Below are positions 63,799-64,000 of a stretch of 64,000 nt of DNA, piece by piece; the stretch's first letter is position 1, and each line of letters starts with the position of its first letter. The translations under genes and the position numbers were made by a program. The stretch spans positions 24,325,587-24,389,586 of the forward strand of contig OX328107.1 of assembly GCA_946811185.2 (NCBI GenBank), written 5' to 3'. This stretch comes from Hippopus hippopus. Lineage: Eukaryota; Mollusca; Bivalvia; Cardiida; Cardiidae. The notes under the pieces were generated by a model, which saw nothing but the letters and a program-made list of their open reading frames with translations, was not told where the DNA came from and ran no database searches.

Positions 63799-64000
63799 CT
63801 TTCACCCTTAGCATTTAAATCTTTGTTTTAAATGACCCTAAACTTAAAGGCCTTTTAAAACATTGTTGAAAAAGGATAAACTGCTGGTGACCAGCATTCT
63901 CTTCTTTTCCCATACTGTTTTCTTTCCTTTAATTTGATTTCCATCATTTTAGCCACAAGTGATATTTTGTCTGCAAATGCTTCAAATTTTATGTGGTCTA
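63799..64000 (-). repeat. Family A MITE, reverse, cut by window end
   Basis: gttttaaatgaccctaaac, hairpin ctgctggtgaccagca, ctgcaaatgcttcaaatttt; right tip outside. Confidence 0.8.

Overview
This is repeat-saturated animal DNA with low protein-coding density. It has spliced exons with GT-AG borders, tRNA-derived SINEs with 8-13 bp target duplications, a mariner transposon, many hairpin MITEs and tandem-repeat elements with the gggccatgatggccct type of end. These repeat types point to a marine or freshwater bivalve, probably a heterodont clam or zebra-mussel relative. That assignment is from memory of repeat style and is not proven here.

The one host gene I can support lies on the minus strand and spans most of the window. 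It is an EPS8-family gene (actin regulator and signalling scaffold). Exons in transcription order are 53215-53313 (5' exon, coding status unclear), 49903-49939, 47347-47385, 45893-46012, 14276-14310, 8401-8487, 7000-7127 and 1374-1541. From 49903-49939 onward every exon has a reading frame that joins its neighbours without a stop. Together they give about 204 codons: a short charged or serine-rich N-terminus followed by most of the EPS8 PTB domain. The gene continues beyond position 1. The rest of the window is intron, including one intron of about 31.6 kb.

The introns are dominated by a single hairpin MITE, here called family A. It is about 228 bp, with ends TTAACCCTTTACCA / TGGTAAAGGGTTAA and a central near-perfect palindrome around AATGCTGGTTACCAGCATT. 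I traced about 100 copies and fragments in 64 kb. Forward (+) means the arm containing GCATTTGCAGACGAC comes first. TTAA ends and several filled-versus-empty sites inside other repeats show TTAA target duplication, as in piggyBac-type elements. Copies insert into each other and into the TTAA at each other's ends, forming chains that share a TTAA.

Other families: D, a short GATCAGACTGCA palindrome; E and F, related MITEs with AAAAGGGG ends; K, about 220 bp with TTTAGGGTTTC ends; C, a long palindrome; H, elements with internal 145-170 bp tandem repeats; J, M and O, inverted or two-unit repeats; tRNA-derived SINEs S1, S2, S3 and S4; two Tigger/pogo-like elements; one hAT-like element; and one full-length dead mariner at 33277-34646. 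Tandem arrays are a 24-bp minisatellite (17506-18133) and a 62-bp array amplified inside an S1 SINE (about 39930-40705).

I see no RNA gene, CRISPR array, operon or bacterial-type feature. The novelty here lies in genome architecture: MITE self-nesting, hairpin co-variation, a SINE-born satellite, and a gene with 35-39 bp exons embedded in all this.
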